Shown here piece after piece: positions 38,102 through 49,071 of a DNA stretch of 64,000 nucleotides. Below the pieces are notes generated by a model, which worked only from the letters and a program-made list of their open reading frames with translations, made no database searches and was not told the origin of the DNA. Every line of letters starts with the position of its first letter. Within the stretch, counting starts at the first letter, position 1. This stretch comes from Salticus scenicus (lineage: Eukaryota; Arthropoda; Arachnida; Araneae; Salticidae), in assembly GCA_963930645.1 (NCBI GenBank), contig OZ005649.1:76119626-76183625 (forward strand). Direction: 5' to 3'. A program made the position numbers and the translations under genes.

Positions 38102-39342
38102 TACTCATGTCCATAAATTAAGGATAATTCGGAATTACACGGAAACTGAACATTAATGCAAAAATTTCACCTGTAGAATTACCACACACATCTTCAAGAA
38201 TAATATGCAAATTATAGGAATCCGTCAGACTCCGATATGACGTAACAATGACGAAAGTGTAAGAAAGGGATAGATAAGGAATGGGATCAAAGAGGCAAAA
38301 TTGTTCGCAAGCATTCTGTAAGTTGCTCAGTGCCAGAAACGAAAAGTTATAACACATAGGACGCATGTGGATGATTTTTTACGTGGTAGAATTATCGGCT
38401 GACTGGAATGTGGGCGTACTCAGATAGAAATATCGGGGGAACTTGGAATCGCCCAATGTGTCATCTCTAGGCTTTGGAAGCGATTCCAAAACGATGGAAA
38501 TGCCAGTCGATGTTACAGTACTGGTCGACACAGAGTTACAACGCCGAATGACGACCAGTATTTGGCAGCAGATGGAGCACAGTATCAGACCTGTCTCGTT
38601 AGCTATCTGCACCGTTACCACCATGACAACATCATTGAACGACACTGTTACGATGGTGCAGGAGCGCTCATTTGGGGTGGAATCATAATGGGCTCCAGAA
38701 TAGATATGCATGTTCAAATCGGAAACATGACCGGCCAAATTTATCGAGAAGTCATTCTGGAACAACATGTACTTTTGTTTAGGGGTGGCATGGGCCCATA
38801 ATGTTTGTTTATGGATGACAATGCCCGTCTTCTCCGTGCAAACATTTAAACGAATGTCTACAATCTGAAGATATCACACGTATGGAATGGCCAGCATTCT
38901 CACCTGACTTGAAACCTATAGAACATATGTGGGACATGCTTGGCCGACGAGTTCAAGCCCGTCAACCACCTCCTACATGTGTATCGGAAATTCGGAGAGC
39001 ATTGCTTGCTGAGTGGAGTAATCTTCCCCAAGATCAGATCGATAATTTAATACTCAGCATGCCTAGGCATTGTACGGACTGTATTTCATCATCTGGCAGA
39101 CATACAATGTATTAACCATCATTCCAACCATGCAATGTTAAGCTTTTGTGAGGGAGATATTTTTTGTAATTGCTCTAGGGAGCAAAAATTGTAGTTTTTA
39201 TGAATGGTATTCTACATAAACCCCCATTTTTGTTCTTGATCCTTTGTTTAATAAATGGGCTTTATAAATAATTCATGTTTGTTTAACTTCTGAAACATTA
39301 TTTGCCACATCTATCATTATCCATAATTTATGGACATGAGTG
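38102..39342 (+). pseudogene. Tc1-like transposon with broken transposase
   Basis: The ends are inverted (ACTCATGTCCATAAATTA at both) and flanked by TA. The interior encodes Tc1-type transposase in pieces: helix-turn-helix remains (ISGELGIAQCVISRLWKRFQ), then CYDGAGALIWGGIIMGSR, MTGQIYREVILEQHV, MDDNARLLRANI, and EWPAFSPDLKPIEHMWDMLG. These correspond to the D-DD34E core. The segment between the HTH and the first Asp region is deleted, a stop or frameshift follows MGP, and the DNA-H motif has lost His. The long antisense open frame (38379-38768) is a shadow. Confidence 0.92.
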
Positions 39343-39350
39343 TATATATA

Positions 39351-39884
39351 CAGGGTGTTCCAAAAGCCCTACAACCCCTCCTAATTCGAAAATGAGTCGA
39401 AATTTTGAAAAATGTCGAAACATGTATTTAATGAATTCGACAGGGACCTCTTTTGGTGAAAAAAGTTTAGGCACAGGGGGCTAGGGGGGCCGCTAGTGAG
39501 GGTAACTTTAAAATTTCAAATAGGAAGGTATGTCTTGTGATACGTCCCTGGAAACGTCTCTTCAGGATATTGAATTTGGTATAAATAGTTTTGCACTACG
39601 ATGATTATTAAAGGAGATACATGAGTTTTTAGACTTTTAAAATGTGGGTATTATATTTATGGCCAAGTTTTTAATTTCACCAAGGGGTTCTCTACTGAAA
39701 TTCTTTAGCACGATTTTTCTCAATTTTATTTTAATAAAAAAAAATCACTTATTTTCTTTTTTAAGGTAGATTCCTTATAGGAGATCTACCTATTGCAATG
39801 GTTCTCATGACACGACTTCTGGAAAATTTCTTCATATCTTCATCGATCATGACCCCTAGAACCCAAAACCACCCTCCGTTCAAA

Positions 39885-39926
<42 letters not shown>

Positions 39927-40200
39927 TATATATATATATATATGTATAACGCTTTTTCCCATGTTAAGTTGTGAACACGATAACTGGAGTAATTTTTATT
40001 TAAATTTAACCAGCTCGAGATATGTTGGCAGGACAGTAAAAATCTCGGTCGAGTTCGTAGCTGGGGTGTCCAGCTCAAAGGGGGTGGAAATGGTAGGGTG
40101 TGGAAATGTTAATTTGCCCGTAATTTCTTTAATATTGAAAATAGGAAAATACTTCAAATCAAGCGAATTGCAGCCTTACCCTTAAGAACAATTTTTTGTA
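39351..40200 (+). repeat. Repeat starting with a mariner-type end; other end not found
   Basis: CAGGGTGTTCCAAAAGCCCT begins directly after the Tc1-like element's TA and a short TA tract. A GC-richer block follows (CACAGGGGGCTAGGGGGGCC). A (TA)n tract lies at 39892-39940. No transposase is visible. It is probably a non-autonomous relative of mariner elements, truncated. Confidence 0.4.
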
Positions 40201-40635
40201 TTTAAACTTTTTCGATAACTTCAATTGCTGAAAAGTTACACGTTAAAAAGTGATTTTTCGTCAATTGTGATGAAGCCGACTTTTTCTATAGCTTTATTGC
40301 TTTATTTTATAATCTGATGCTTACGTCACGTGCAAATGATAAAAAAAAAAGATCGCTGAAAATATAAAAACCATGGTAACATCTTTAAGTAATCATTTAA
40401 AAATATATAATGAAAATAATACGTTAGTCTTGGTAAAAATATCGTTTGTGGTGAATAGTTTAGAATGCCGGTTTACACAATAATTTAAAATTAATGATTG
40501 AAATTGAGTGTAATACGTTACAGCTTCCTTTGACTTTTTATCTTGGGTAAACAAGATATTGGTCTGTGAAGAGATATGAGGTTTTTGCGCGGGAAGATAA
40601 TATAATGAAGCCAAAGTTGCCGTTTTTCAACGCCA

Positions 40636-40775
40636 AGCTCGTCAAAGTTTGTCATCAAATAACGAATTTCGTCACCAAGTCAAAAATTTCATCATCAACT
40701 ATCAAATTTTGCCACCGAATCACAAATTTCATTGAAAAGTCGCAAGTTTTGTTACCAAATTGTATTTCTTTATAG
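40636..40775 (+). repeat. Degenerate ~20-bp minisatellite
   Basis: About six units of the form GTCACCAAGTCAAAAATTTC follow one another. Because the unit is near 21 bp, frames stay open on both strands, but no protein is implied. Confidence 0.6.
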
Positions 40776-41035
40776 CTTCTATTTGTTGAATGGATTATGA
40801 GCTTGGATTTTAAAAAAACTAAACATTTACTGACCAATAAATCTACCAAAAAATTTAAAGTGGAATGAATAGTAGTAGTTGATAATTAAATTTTTTAAAA
40901 ACAGAATAGCGACGTAAATAATGCAATGTGGGGGAACATAGCGATTGGATGAGTATGTGTTAATACATACGTAATATTTCTTTGCTTTTGTAACATTCAC
41001 GTAAAGGAATCTACCTTTGCCTTTAAGCTTGCCAA

Positions 41036-41042
<7 letters not shown>

Positions 41043-41110
<68 letters not shown>
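41043..41110. repeat. T33-(AC)n-(AT)n compound tract
   Basis: A T-run of about 33 is followed by an AC and then an AT microsatellite. An open frame on the minus strand across it is an artefact. Confidence 0.9.
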
Positions 41111-41111
<1 letters not shown>

Positions 41112-41581
41112 TTTCATGAATTTGTTATTCTTCTTTGAAATAATTTAAAACTTAAAATGCTGTTTTCATTTAGTATCTTTTGAACCAATTTTCCGATTAA
41201 ACTAAAAACATACAGCATTAGCTAGATTTTTGTCTTGATTAGTAAGTGTACCATTTTTTGATAAAATCTCATAATCCAGACTAAAAATGCGAACGCATAC
41301 AATGACAAACTTTCAACTTTATATACTTAGATAAAAACAAAAATGTTTGTATGTTCATTCAAGGTGACAGATAAAAAATTTTAACGGCGCATATCCGTGC
41401 ATATGGGCACCAATTGAGGTGAGCGGTAATATTTGATTACTTCAGATTAATATTCAAATAGATAAATTAAAAAATAATTTTCAAAAATAAAATATAAATA
41501 CCTATATATATATATATATATATAATAGTTGTTTCATACATGTATATATATATTTATTTATCCTACATACTTTTTAACAAA

Positions 41582-41687
41582 ATATCTGCTCTCTAGGATA
41601 ATGCTGATACGCTCAGAATTGACGGGGAATCCCAGTACAGATATTAGTATTTCCCCGTCAATTCAGATTATCCCAAAGAGCTGATAT
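41582..41687. mobile_element. Small foldback element
   Basis: The outer arms (ATATCTGCTCTCTAGGATAA against ATATCAGCTCTTTGGGATAA) and the inner arms (TCAGAATTGACGGGGAAT and its complement) make a long imperfect hairpin with a small loop near 41640. Confidence 0.6.
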
Positions 41688-42120
41688 TAAGGGGGAAAAA
41701 AAGTGTTTTTTGTCAAAAATAAAAAAAATAGAGCGTATGCGCTTCGGATTAAGGAAAAAAAAAAAAAAAATCCTCATTTAAGAGGCACAATATTATTGAA
41801 ATCACTCAGCCTCCCTCTGGCTCCCTGAGATTGTTGTTATACTTGAATAAAAATCGCTGCATATTGGCAACAATGCGCGTGTCTCTAATCCAAATATTGC
41901 ACGAAATATTAAGAGACTAAGAGCAGTGTATATATATAGTAACTGACATATACATGAGTTAAGCTCAAAAATACCTTTTGCAGATTTGTTCGAAAATGTT
42001 AAAATGATACACACAAACACACCCAGACAAAGAAAAAGAATCTTATATTTTTTCAATGGAAAAATATTTGTTTTTTTACTCTTTGATAACAATTAAAATA
42101 ACTTTTTATAAATCAAAGTC

Positions 42121-42157
<37 letters not shown>

Positions 42158-42198
42158 TTTTTTCATATATGCTTAGAAATACAGTTTAAGTGAAATTC

Positions 42199-42473
42199 TA
42201 CACTGTTAAAAAAAATCCTGTAAGATTAATAAGTAAGAAAATCCCGGAAGGAAAGCCCGGCAGCAGGTATTTCAGACAAAGCCCGTAAAAAATTTTTTTC
42301 ACGGGCATAACGTATTTTTACGGGCATGTAATATAATTCAAGGTTATTATATACTTAAATTACGGTCTAAACATTTTTTTTTTTTTTTTTGTTTACGGCC
42401 TTTGTCTGAAATCTCTGCTGCCGGGTTTTCCCAGTAATCTTAAATGATATTTTATTTATTTATTTACGGTGTA
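42199..42473. mobile_element. MITE with CACTGTTAAA-type ends
   Basis: Starting TACACTGTTAAA and ending TTTACGGTGTA, it has long internal inverted similarity: CCCGGCAGCAG-TATTTCAGA against its complement, and ACAAAGCCCGTAAA against TTTACGGCCTTTGT. A T-run lies in the middle. No coding was seen. Confidence 0.6.
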
Positions 42474-42488
42474 GGTACAACGTGAGGA

Positions 42489-42519
<31 letters not shown>

Positions 42520-42699
42520 GAAGAAGAACAAAAATACATAAGATTTTTATGATTGTTTGTTATAGTTTTTCAATCACTAAAATTAGAATGATCAGCAAAA
42601 TAAATTCATCACGTAAAATTTTTAAGGCCTATTTTTAATTTAATTTTGCGTGAAAGCAAGCAGAAACTGTTATCATATCTTTGTGCAGAAACTGTTATC

Positions 42700-44302
42700 A
42701 AAATTTTGTGTCACGATGTTTGTCCGCGATAAACTCCTAAACTAAGGAACCGATTTTAATGAAATTTTACACACTGTGTGCAGTTTGGCCCAACTTGAGA
42801 GTTAGGGCAGTTATTATCTCAATTTATTGTCGCAATTTTTTTTATTGCAAATTGTTTTTTTATTATAGGACAAAGATAGCTTTAAATAATCTATTTATAT
42901 ACTAGCTATTATTTAATTGTTGAAAAAAAATACAAGTTAATTTTCTTTCGACATAAAAATAAATACGTTTAATTAAACGTGAACATTAAAAAAAAATTAT
43001 AAAAGTTAAACTAGGCATCTCACAAAAAGTGACGTCATTATAACTTTAAAAATTTCTTACACATTGATAAATTGCTAATGTAGTTCATGATACTAATACA
43101 TCCTAACAGCACAAAATGTCTCAGAAACGTAACAGTCATATAACATGGAAACATTTTAATTATTACAGAAACGTTCAGTTTGCTTTCCGATTAACTTCAT
43201 AAACGTAGAAATGCCCGCAATCGTAACAAAAAATCGGATACGTAACAGAAACGTTTCAGTCACATAACAGAGAGAACATAGAAAAGGCCGAATGTTTCAG
43301 AAAGGTATCAGAGAGCATATTAAAATGAGTTACGTTTTTGAAAGTTTATAAGCATTTTAAAACATATTTGAAACATTCTGTGCTGTGTGGGATGTTGTTC
43401 TGAAAGGATTAATATTTTATTTTTAAAACCAAAGTTCTTTTTTTTTCATTATTATTAGTTTACTGAACTGAATCCACGTGCTTAAATTTTGCTTATATAC
43501 AATATATTATTTATTTTATTTTATTTATAATTTAATTGCTGTCAAAAATATTTACGAGTTAATTTTTTTTTCTATAGGAAAATAAATACATTTGTTTAAA
43601 CGTGAAGAATAAAAAAATTGTAAAAAAATAAATTATGAATCTTACAAAAATTGACGTCATTATCACTTTAAAAATTTTATACACGTTGATAACTTAATAC
43701 GCAAGCGAAGTGATGACGTCACTAGCAGTCCGTGGATGCAAGAAAAAATTTCCTATGTTAATCGTCCATTGGATTTTTTGTAAAAAATTATTAAAAATTG
43801 AGGGAAATTATTTCTTGATTTTAATCCCCATATTTGGGTATAGATGTGTATTCGTATAGATATGTATTTGTTATCATGTTCATGCGTTAGATTATGTTGT
43901 TTTTGTTGCAAATTTGATAAAATTTAAATTTTAAATTTCAAAACTATAACAATAAATATTCAACTAATGGACTAATTAAAAGGAAAATGATAAAAATTCT
44001 ATCATAATTTCAAGTCAGATTAGTTTTCAAATGTCAAAATAAAGTGTCTGATATAAGATACTCATATGTTACAGAGGAATAGATTTCATATCTGTCATCC
44101 TTGGCGTAATAAAAAAGCATCGCCAAATTATCTGTCGAATATATTTAATTCCTTTTAAAAATCATGGTTATTTTAAATACTTCTGTTAAGAGAGAAATGA
44201 ATAATGTGAAACGATATTTCGTACAATATATATCACGAAAATATACAAATATACATCTGGCATGTATATTTTCGGGTTACGCTTTTGATCGCCAAATACC
44301 AA
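42700..44302 (+). mobile_element. Helitron-family copy C, interrupted
   Basis: It begins TGTGTCACGATGTTTGTCCG and follows Helitron copy A from about 12885, including AAACTCCTAAACTAAGGAAC and GAGTTAATTTTC-type blocks. A MITE-like insertion at 43098-43395 interrupts it. A later part (43540-43945) matches 13120-13890 in the same orientation, but 43965-44302 matches 13918-14285 in reverse. The 5' end is truncated and no CTAG-T end was seen. Confidence 0.6.
43098..43395. mobile_element. Nested MITE-like insertion
   Basis: The ends ACATCCTAACAGCACAAAAT and (inverted) ACATCCCACACAGCACAGAA pair, and the interior repeats GAAACGTAACAG-type motifs. It sits within Helitron copy C. Confidence 0.55.
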
Positions 44303-44309
44303 AAAAAAA

Positions 44310-44850
44310 TTGCAGTATAGCAGCGCCACTCATTGGCTGATATGCATTCAGATTGAATCAGCGTAATGTCATATATTGGCTACGCTGATACGAGTCAAGT
44401 TTTGTTTGATTATACACAACAAAACCTGAGATACAACCTTCCCTGAAAATGCGAATATCGACCTATACCAGCACCACATGTTAAGCAATTGGCACAAAAT
44501 GTTGGTGGGCACTAACTTATGTCGTATCTGCATATAAAATTATATGGAACTTCGTGTAGTAGTTTCCGAGATATAGGCTCTCCTGAAACTATGAAAATCG
44601 CGGTCTAGCAGCGCACTTGTTGAGCAAATGACACCAAAAGTTGGTAGTCATTAATTTAGGCCAAGGAACATCTGTATATAAATTTATACGCAGTTATCTG
44701 CAGTAGTTCCTGAGATAAAGCACCACAAAATTTTTGTCACACTCATACAAACAGACAGACACATATTTTCTAAGAATGATCAAATCGTGTTCTGGAGACC
44801 TCAAAACATGTAAATCCATCGAAAAACGGAAGTTGAAAATTTTTACTTTC
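44310..44850 (-). repeat. Repeat family copy, head-to-head with the next
   Basis: On the minus strand it runs from the TCTATATTACATATAGAAGA end through TTTTTCGATGGATTTACATG and then units with CTGAGATA/AGGAACTACTGC. It is the same family as 47692-48430 and the start of 44852-46183, but inverted. Confidence 0.65.
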
Positions 44851-44851
44851 T

Positions 44852-44976
44852 TCTATATGTAATATAGAGAAAGTATTGGATTCGCGAAAATTTTCGACCT
44901 CCGTTTTTTGATGGATCTACACGTTTTGGGATGTCCTGAACACGAATTGATAGTTTTTAGAAAATGTCTGTCTGTG

Positions 44977-45007
<31 letters not shown>

Positions 45008-45923
45008 GTGTCTGTATCATTTTATTGTGGACGCTGTATCTCACGAACATATGAATGAAATTTAACCAAACTTGGTATTTAGTTGCACCCTGACATGAAC
45101 TGGTGCCCATTAGATTTGGGGATCAATAGCTCAACAGGTGGCGCTGTAATCGCATTTTATGCAAATTTTTAACATGGCAGCATAGGACAAAATTCCGTAT
45201 AAATGGGCATAATGAGAGTTATTTTAAACTTGTGATTGTAAAATTAATTTGAATTATTGATGATAGTAGTAGTTAACTAGGAAAAAAAATTTGTGCATGG
45301 GGGGGCATCGGTTCCCCCCCTGGGGGGGAAGTACCCCCCCCCCGGGGGGGTTAAATTTTGAAGATGGGTATCATTCGAAAGATCTCGTCAATACCTTTAA
45401 AACGAATGGTTGAACCATAAATCTGTGATAATGTAAAACATAGTTATCGATTTTTTTTACTTTTAACAAAAAAAAAACTTAGAAAAAAAATCGTATTTTT
45501 TTTTTTTTTTTTAAGCGAAATTTTACCAAACTTGGTATTTAGTTGGTCCCCGACATAAACTAGTGCTGATTATATTTGGGGATCAATAGCTCAACAGGTG
45601 GCGCTGTGATAGCATTTTATCTAAATTTTTAACATGGCAGCATAGGACAAAAATTCGTATAAATGTGCATAATAAGAGTTATTTTACTCTTGTGATTGTA
45701 AAATTAATATGAATTATTGATAATAGTAGTACGTAACTAGGAAAAAAATTTAGTCATGGGGGGCATCGCTTCCCCCCCAGGGGGGGAAGTACCCTCCCCG
45801 TGGGGGGGTAAATTTTGAAGATGGGTATCATTCGAAAGGTCTCGTCAATACCTTTAAAACGAATGGTTGAACTATAAATCTGTGATAATTTAAAACAAAG
45901 TTATCGATTTTTTTTACTTTTAA

Positions 45924-45958
<35 letters not shown>

Positions 45959-45970
45959 AGAAAAAAATTC

Positions 45971-46014
<44 letters not shown>

Positions 46015-46183
46015 TGTTAGTGATTGAATATGTATTAATTTTCACAAAAAAAAAAAAAAAAAAAAAAAAAAAGGAAAAAAAAAAATCATTTTTTTTTTTT
46101 TTTTTTTTTTTTTAATATTGTTACTGATTGAATATGTATAGGAAAATATAGAAGAAAGTCTTGTGGTGGCCACAACATACTAG
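44852..46183 (+). mobile_element. Repeat element ending in a hairpin and CTAG-T (Helitron-like)
   Basis: The start is a hairpin (CTATAT-GTA-ATATAG within TTTCTTCTATATGTAATATA). The end is ATATAGAAGAAAGTCTTGTG, then a hairpin TTGTGG-TGG-CCACAA, then CATACTAG-T. Inside, a block of ~455 bp is repeated twice (from about 45060 and 45515), each with a C-run/G-run hairpin. A (TCTG)n tract lies at 44966-45010. A sister copy is at 49072-50111. The 3' hairpin plus CTAG-T suggests a Helitron, but the 5' flank is not A, so class is uncertain. Confidence 0.5.
45299..45350. repeat. C/G-run hairpin block (sister blocks at 45757-45809 and 49490-49526)
   Basis: Runs of 7-10 C and 7 G alternate (for example TTCCCCCCCTGGGGGGGAA), forming two adjacent inverted repeats in otherwise AT-rich DNA. 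The sister blocks have shorter runs. Confidence 0.9.
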
Positions 46184-46237
46184 TTACGATTCCAATACTT
46201 TCTTCTGTTGAATACAGAAGAAAGTAAAAAGCGATGC

Positions 46238-47228
46238 ACAGTGTTCGGAATTTCAAAAAAGCTGGCCAAAAGTCGAAATTAAAGAAAACAAGTGAAATTG
46301 TGATGTATATATATGTTTTCGAGGTCGCTGAATCCGAATCTGACATTGGTTTCTTGAAAACTTTAAAGGCAAACTCAAAAACAAGATGGCGGATCCAATA
46401 TGGCAGACAAAAAATTAAAAAATTAATATAAGATGGATAATTCTTACATTAAGAGGTTTTTGAGGGCACTGAATTCAAATTTGACGCTAGTATTCATAAA
46501 AAAAGTGATATTACACTCAAAAACAAGATGGCGGATCCAATATGGCGGATCAAAAATCAAAAAATTGATAGATGAAAGATAATTTCCACATTTAAGGGTT
46601 TTTGAGGGCGCTAAATTCAAATTTGATATCAGTTTTTATAAAAAAAGTGATCTTGCACTCAAAAACAAGATGGCGGATCCAATATGGCAGACCAAAGTCC
46701 AAAAAATTAAAAAATTAAATTAAAAAGTTAAAACGCTTTTACACATACAGGGGCAGGCGGGGGCACCCAATTCTTTAACGGCTGAATAAAATGGACATCC
46801 CTTAACACTCTCCACTTTGAATCAATGCGGGATCTTGCGAGATAAAAAAGTTTCCATACTTTGAAACTTTTGGTTATGTTATAATTGAGGTTAACTTCAA
46901 AAAGCCGCTCAGGAGATCACTTGATGAAAAAAAATACAGCATAAATATTATCTACTAACCTCCACAATTGTCGGCCATATTTTTTTGAATGTTGTTGTTG
47001 CGAAATTTTCCGAGAAACACTATTTGTTTAACTGTTAAAATGCATTAAAAGAAAAAATTGTCACGTTTTCCGCCAGCCTACACTTAGAAATATGTAGATA
47101 GAATAAATTTTCCACCTCACAGTTTCATTCAGTGGCTCCCTCTGAAGGTATTTCCGCGGTACTTACGTCTAAAAACGCGCCTAAATTTTTCGACTTTTGG
47201 CCAGCTTTTTTGAAATTCCGAACACTGT
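46238..47228. mobile_element. hAT-like non-autonomous element, 991 bp
   Basis: The ends are perfect 41-bp inverted repeats beginning ACAGTGTTCGGAATTTC. They are flanked by the direct repeat GCGATGC (46231-46237 and 47229-47235), extendable to the 8-bp GCGATGCA if the terminal A is shared. The CAGTG start and 7-8 bp duplication fit hAT elements. The interior has three 142-bp tandem units, each with CAAGATGGCGGATCC (46382, 46523, 46665), and no transposase. Open frames at the termini (46086-46346, 46234-46431 and 47125-47362) are incidental. Confidence 0.8.
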
Positions 47229-47691
47229 GCGATGCAAAAATAAACACATTTCGAAAACGGATTCCACAAAGGCAGATAATTATAATATTCTTTATCGTCT
47301 TCTCTAGGACAAATAAACAATGCACGAAAATTGCAACTCGAAGAAGATAATTTGCTGATCATGGGAATTTAAAGTGATTGTGGGAAAGCAGATGTTTAAT
47401 TGCGAATTATATATCAGTGCTACCCAAATTATTATAGTAAATAAACATTCACGTCGAACAAAAGCAATACATAAAGATACATTTATTTATTTATTTTATT
47501 TTATTTTATTTTTTCAGAATATAAGCATTAAACAATGAACTACTAACACTGAACTTGAAGCACATTTTTGCAATCTTGAAGTTCACAACTCACGTAAGTG
47601 TTTAAACATTATTATTAATTATTTTTTTGAGACTTTTCAATTTTTTACGCCATACAATTCATAATTACATTTTATTTTATTTTTATTTTTT

Positions 47692-48430
47692 TACTTTCTT
47701 TTGTGTTCAATAGAAGAATGTATTGGATTCGTAAAAATTTTGACATCCAGTTTTCGACAGATTTACAAGTTTTGAGAGGTCTAGAACACGATATGCCCAT
47801 TTTAATAAAATTTCTGTCTGTCCGTCTGTGTATGTGTGTGTGACAAAAATTTTGTGGCAACTGTATCTCTGGAACTACCGTTCAGGATTACATATGAATT
47901 TATATGCAGATGCACCTTGACCTAAATTAGTGCATATCAACTTTTGGTGTCAACCGCTCGACAGGTTGTGCTGCTATATAGCGATGTCTGTAATTTCAGG
48001 GGGGTGTTATATCTCAGGTTCTATTGCGTATAATAAAACAAAACTTTATATGTGAGAAGACCAATATGAGATATTTTGCTGATTCAATTTGAATGCCTAT
48101 CAGCGAACAGGTGGCGCTGCAATACTACGATTTCCGCAATTTAAGGAAAAGCTGTATCTCAGGAACTACTCTATAGAATCGCATAAAAATTTGTATGTTG
48201 GTGCACTTTAACACATATTAGCGCCTGGCAACTTTTGGTGCAAACCACTCAACAGGTTGCGCTTCTACAGAGCGATTTCCGCAATTTAAAGGGAAGTTTT
48301 ATCTCAGGTTCTATTGCGTATTATCAAACAAAATTTGACATGTGAGAAGGCCATTATGAGACATTTTGCTGACTGAGTTTGGATACTTATCGGACAACAG
48401 GTGGCGCTGCTATATTGAAAATTTCATCGA
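47692..48430 (+). repeat. Copy of the TATCTCAGGAAC repeat family
   Basis: It begins TTTACTTTCTTTTGTGTTCA, then ATAGAAGAATGTATTGG, and contains (TCTG)n. Internal units with CTGTATCTCAGGAACTAC and AACAGGTGGCGCTGCTAT repeat about every 100-150 bp. The right end is not defined. The 62-codon minus-strand open frame here recurs in sister copies and reflects the repeat, not a gene. Confidence 0.65.
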
Positions 48431-48499
48431 TAACGGGATAGATATATCTACTCTCTTAAAAAAATCCAGTGATTTTAGCTCAGACTGAGTTAATTTTCA

Positions 48500-48905
48500 C
48501 TCTTTTTCAGTATTGAAAATGCACTTTCCTTATAGGAGTGAATTTCATTCCTTTTGCGGAGTGGTTATTTTCACTCCTTTTTTGATAATGCATTTCACTC
48601 CTTTTTGATAAGCAATTTACACTCCTTTTCTAGATTAAATCACTGCACTAAAGGAGCACTTACACTCCTTTTTGATAATACATTTCACTCCTTTTTGATA
48701 AGCAATTTACACTCCTTTTCTAGATTAAATCATTGCACTAAAGGAGTGATTACACTCTTTTCTGATAAACAATTTACGCTCCTTTTCTAGATTAAATCAT
48801 TGCAGTAAAGGAGCGATTACACTCCTTTTAGATAATAAATTTTCATTCCTTTTTTGATAATTAACACTCCTTTCATGGACTAAATCATTATACTAAAAGA
48901 TTGGC
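48500..48905. repeat. CACTCCTTTT minisatellite with higher-order structure
   Basis: Units like TTTCACTCCTTTTTGATAA are joined to TCTAGATTAAATCATTGCAC and TAAAGGAGTGATTA, the larger unit recurring about every 70-90 bp. AAAGGAGTG and CACTCCTTT are complementary, giving many small hairpins. The 78-codon open frame (48554-48790) is a product of the repeat. Confidence 0.8.
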
Positions 48906-49071
48906 TACACTACTTTATGATTAGCCATTTATTCTTTTTTTTGATTAAAATTAATTGGCAAATTAATAAAATTTCACTGTTATTTTGACAAATTTAGTGG
49001 ATTTTTAATATGTTTATTCGTTTTTTTTTTTTTTTTTCAAAAATTTGCTTTATTTCATATTTTTACTTTCT

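Noticed and set aside
38379..38768. 129-codon open frame on the minus strand, the longest in the window
   Set aside because: It is the antisense shadow of the Tc1-like transposase, whose motifs are read on the plus strand.
39761..40078. 105-codon open frame with a YIYIYI stretch
   Set aside because: The middle is a (TA)n microsatellite; the flanks have no recognisable motif.
46086..47362. Several overlapping 65-86 codon open frames near 46.2 and 47.2 kb, similar to one another
   Set aside because: They fall on the two 41-bp inverted ends of the hAT-like element, which explains both the similarity and the opposite orientation.
48554..48790. 78-codon open frame with internal amino-acid repeats (FHSFLISNLHSFSRLNHCTKG-like)
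   Set aside because: It is a product of the CACTCCTTTT minisatellite; repetition of the DNA keeps it open.
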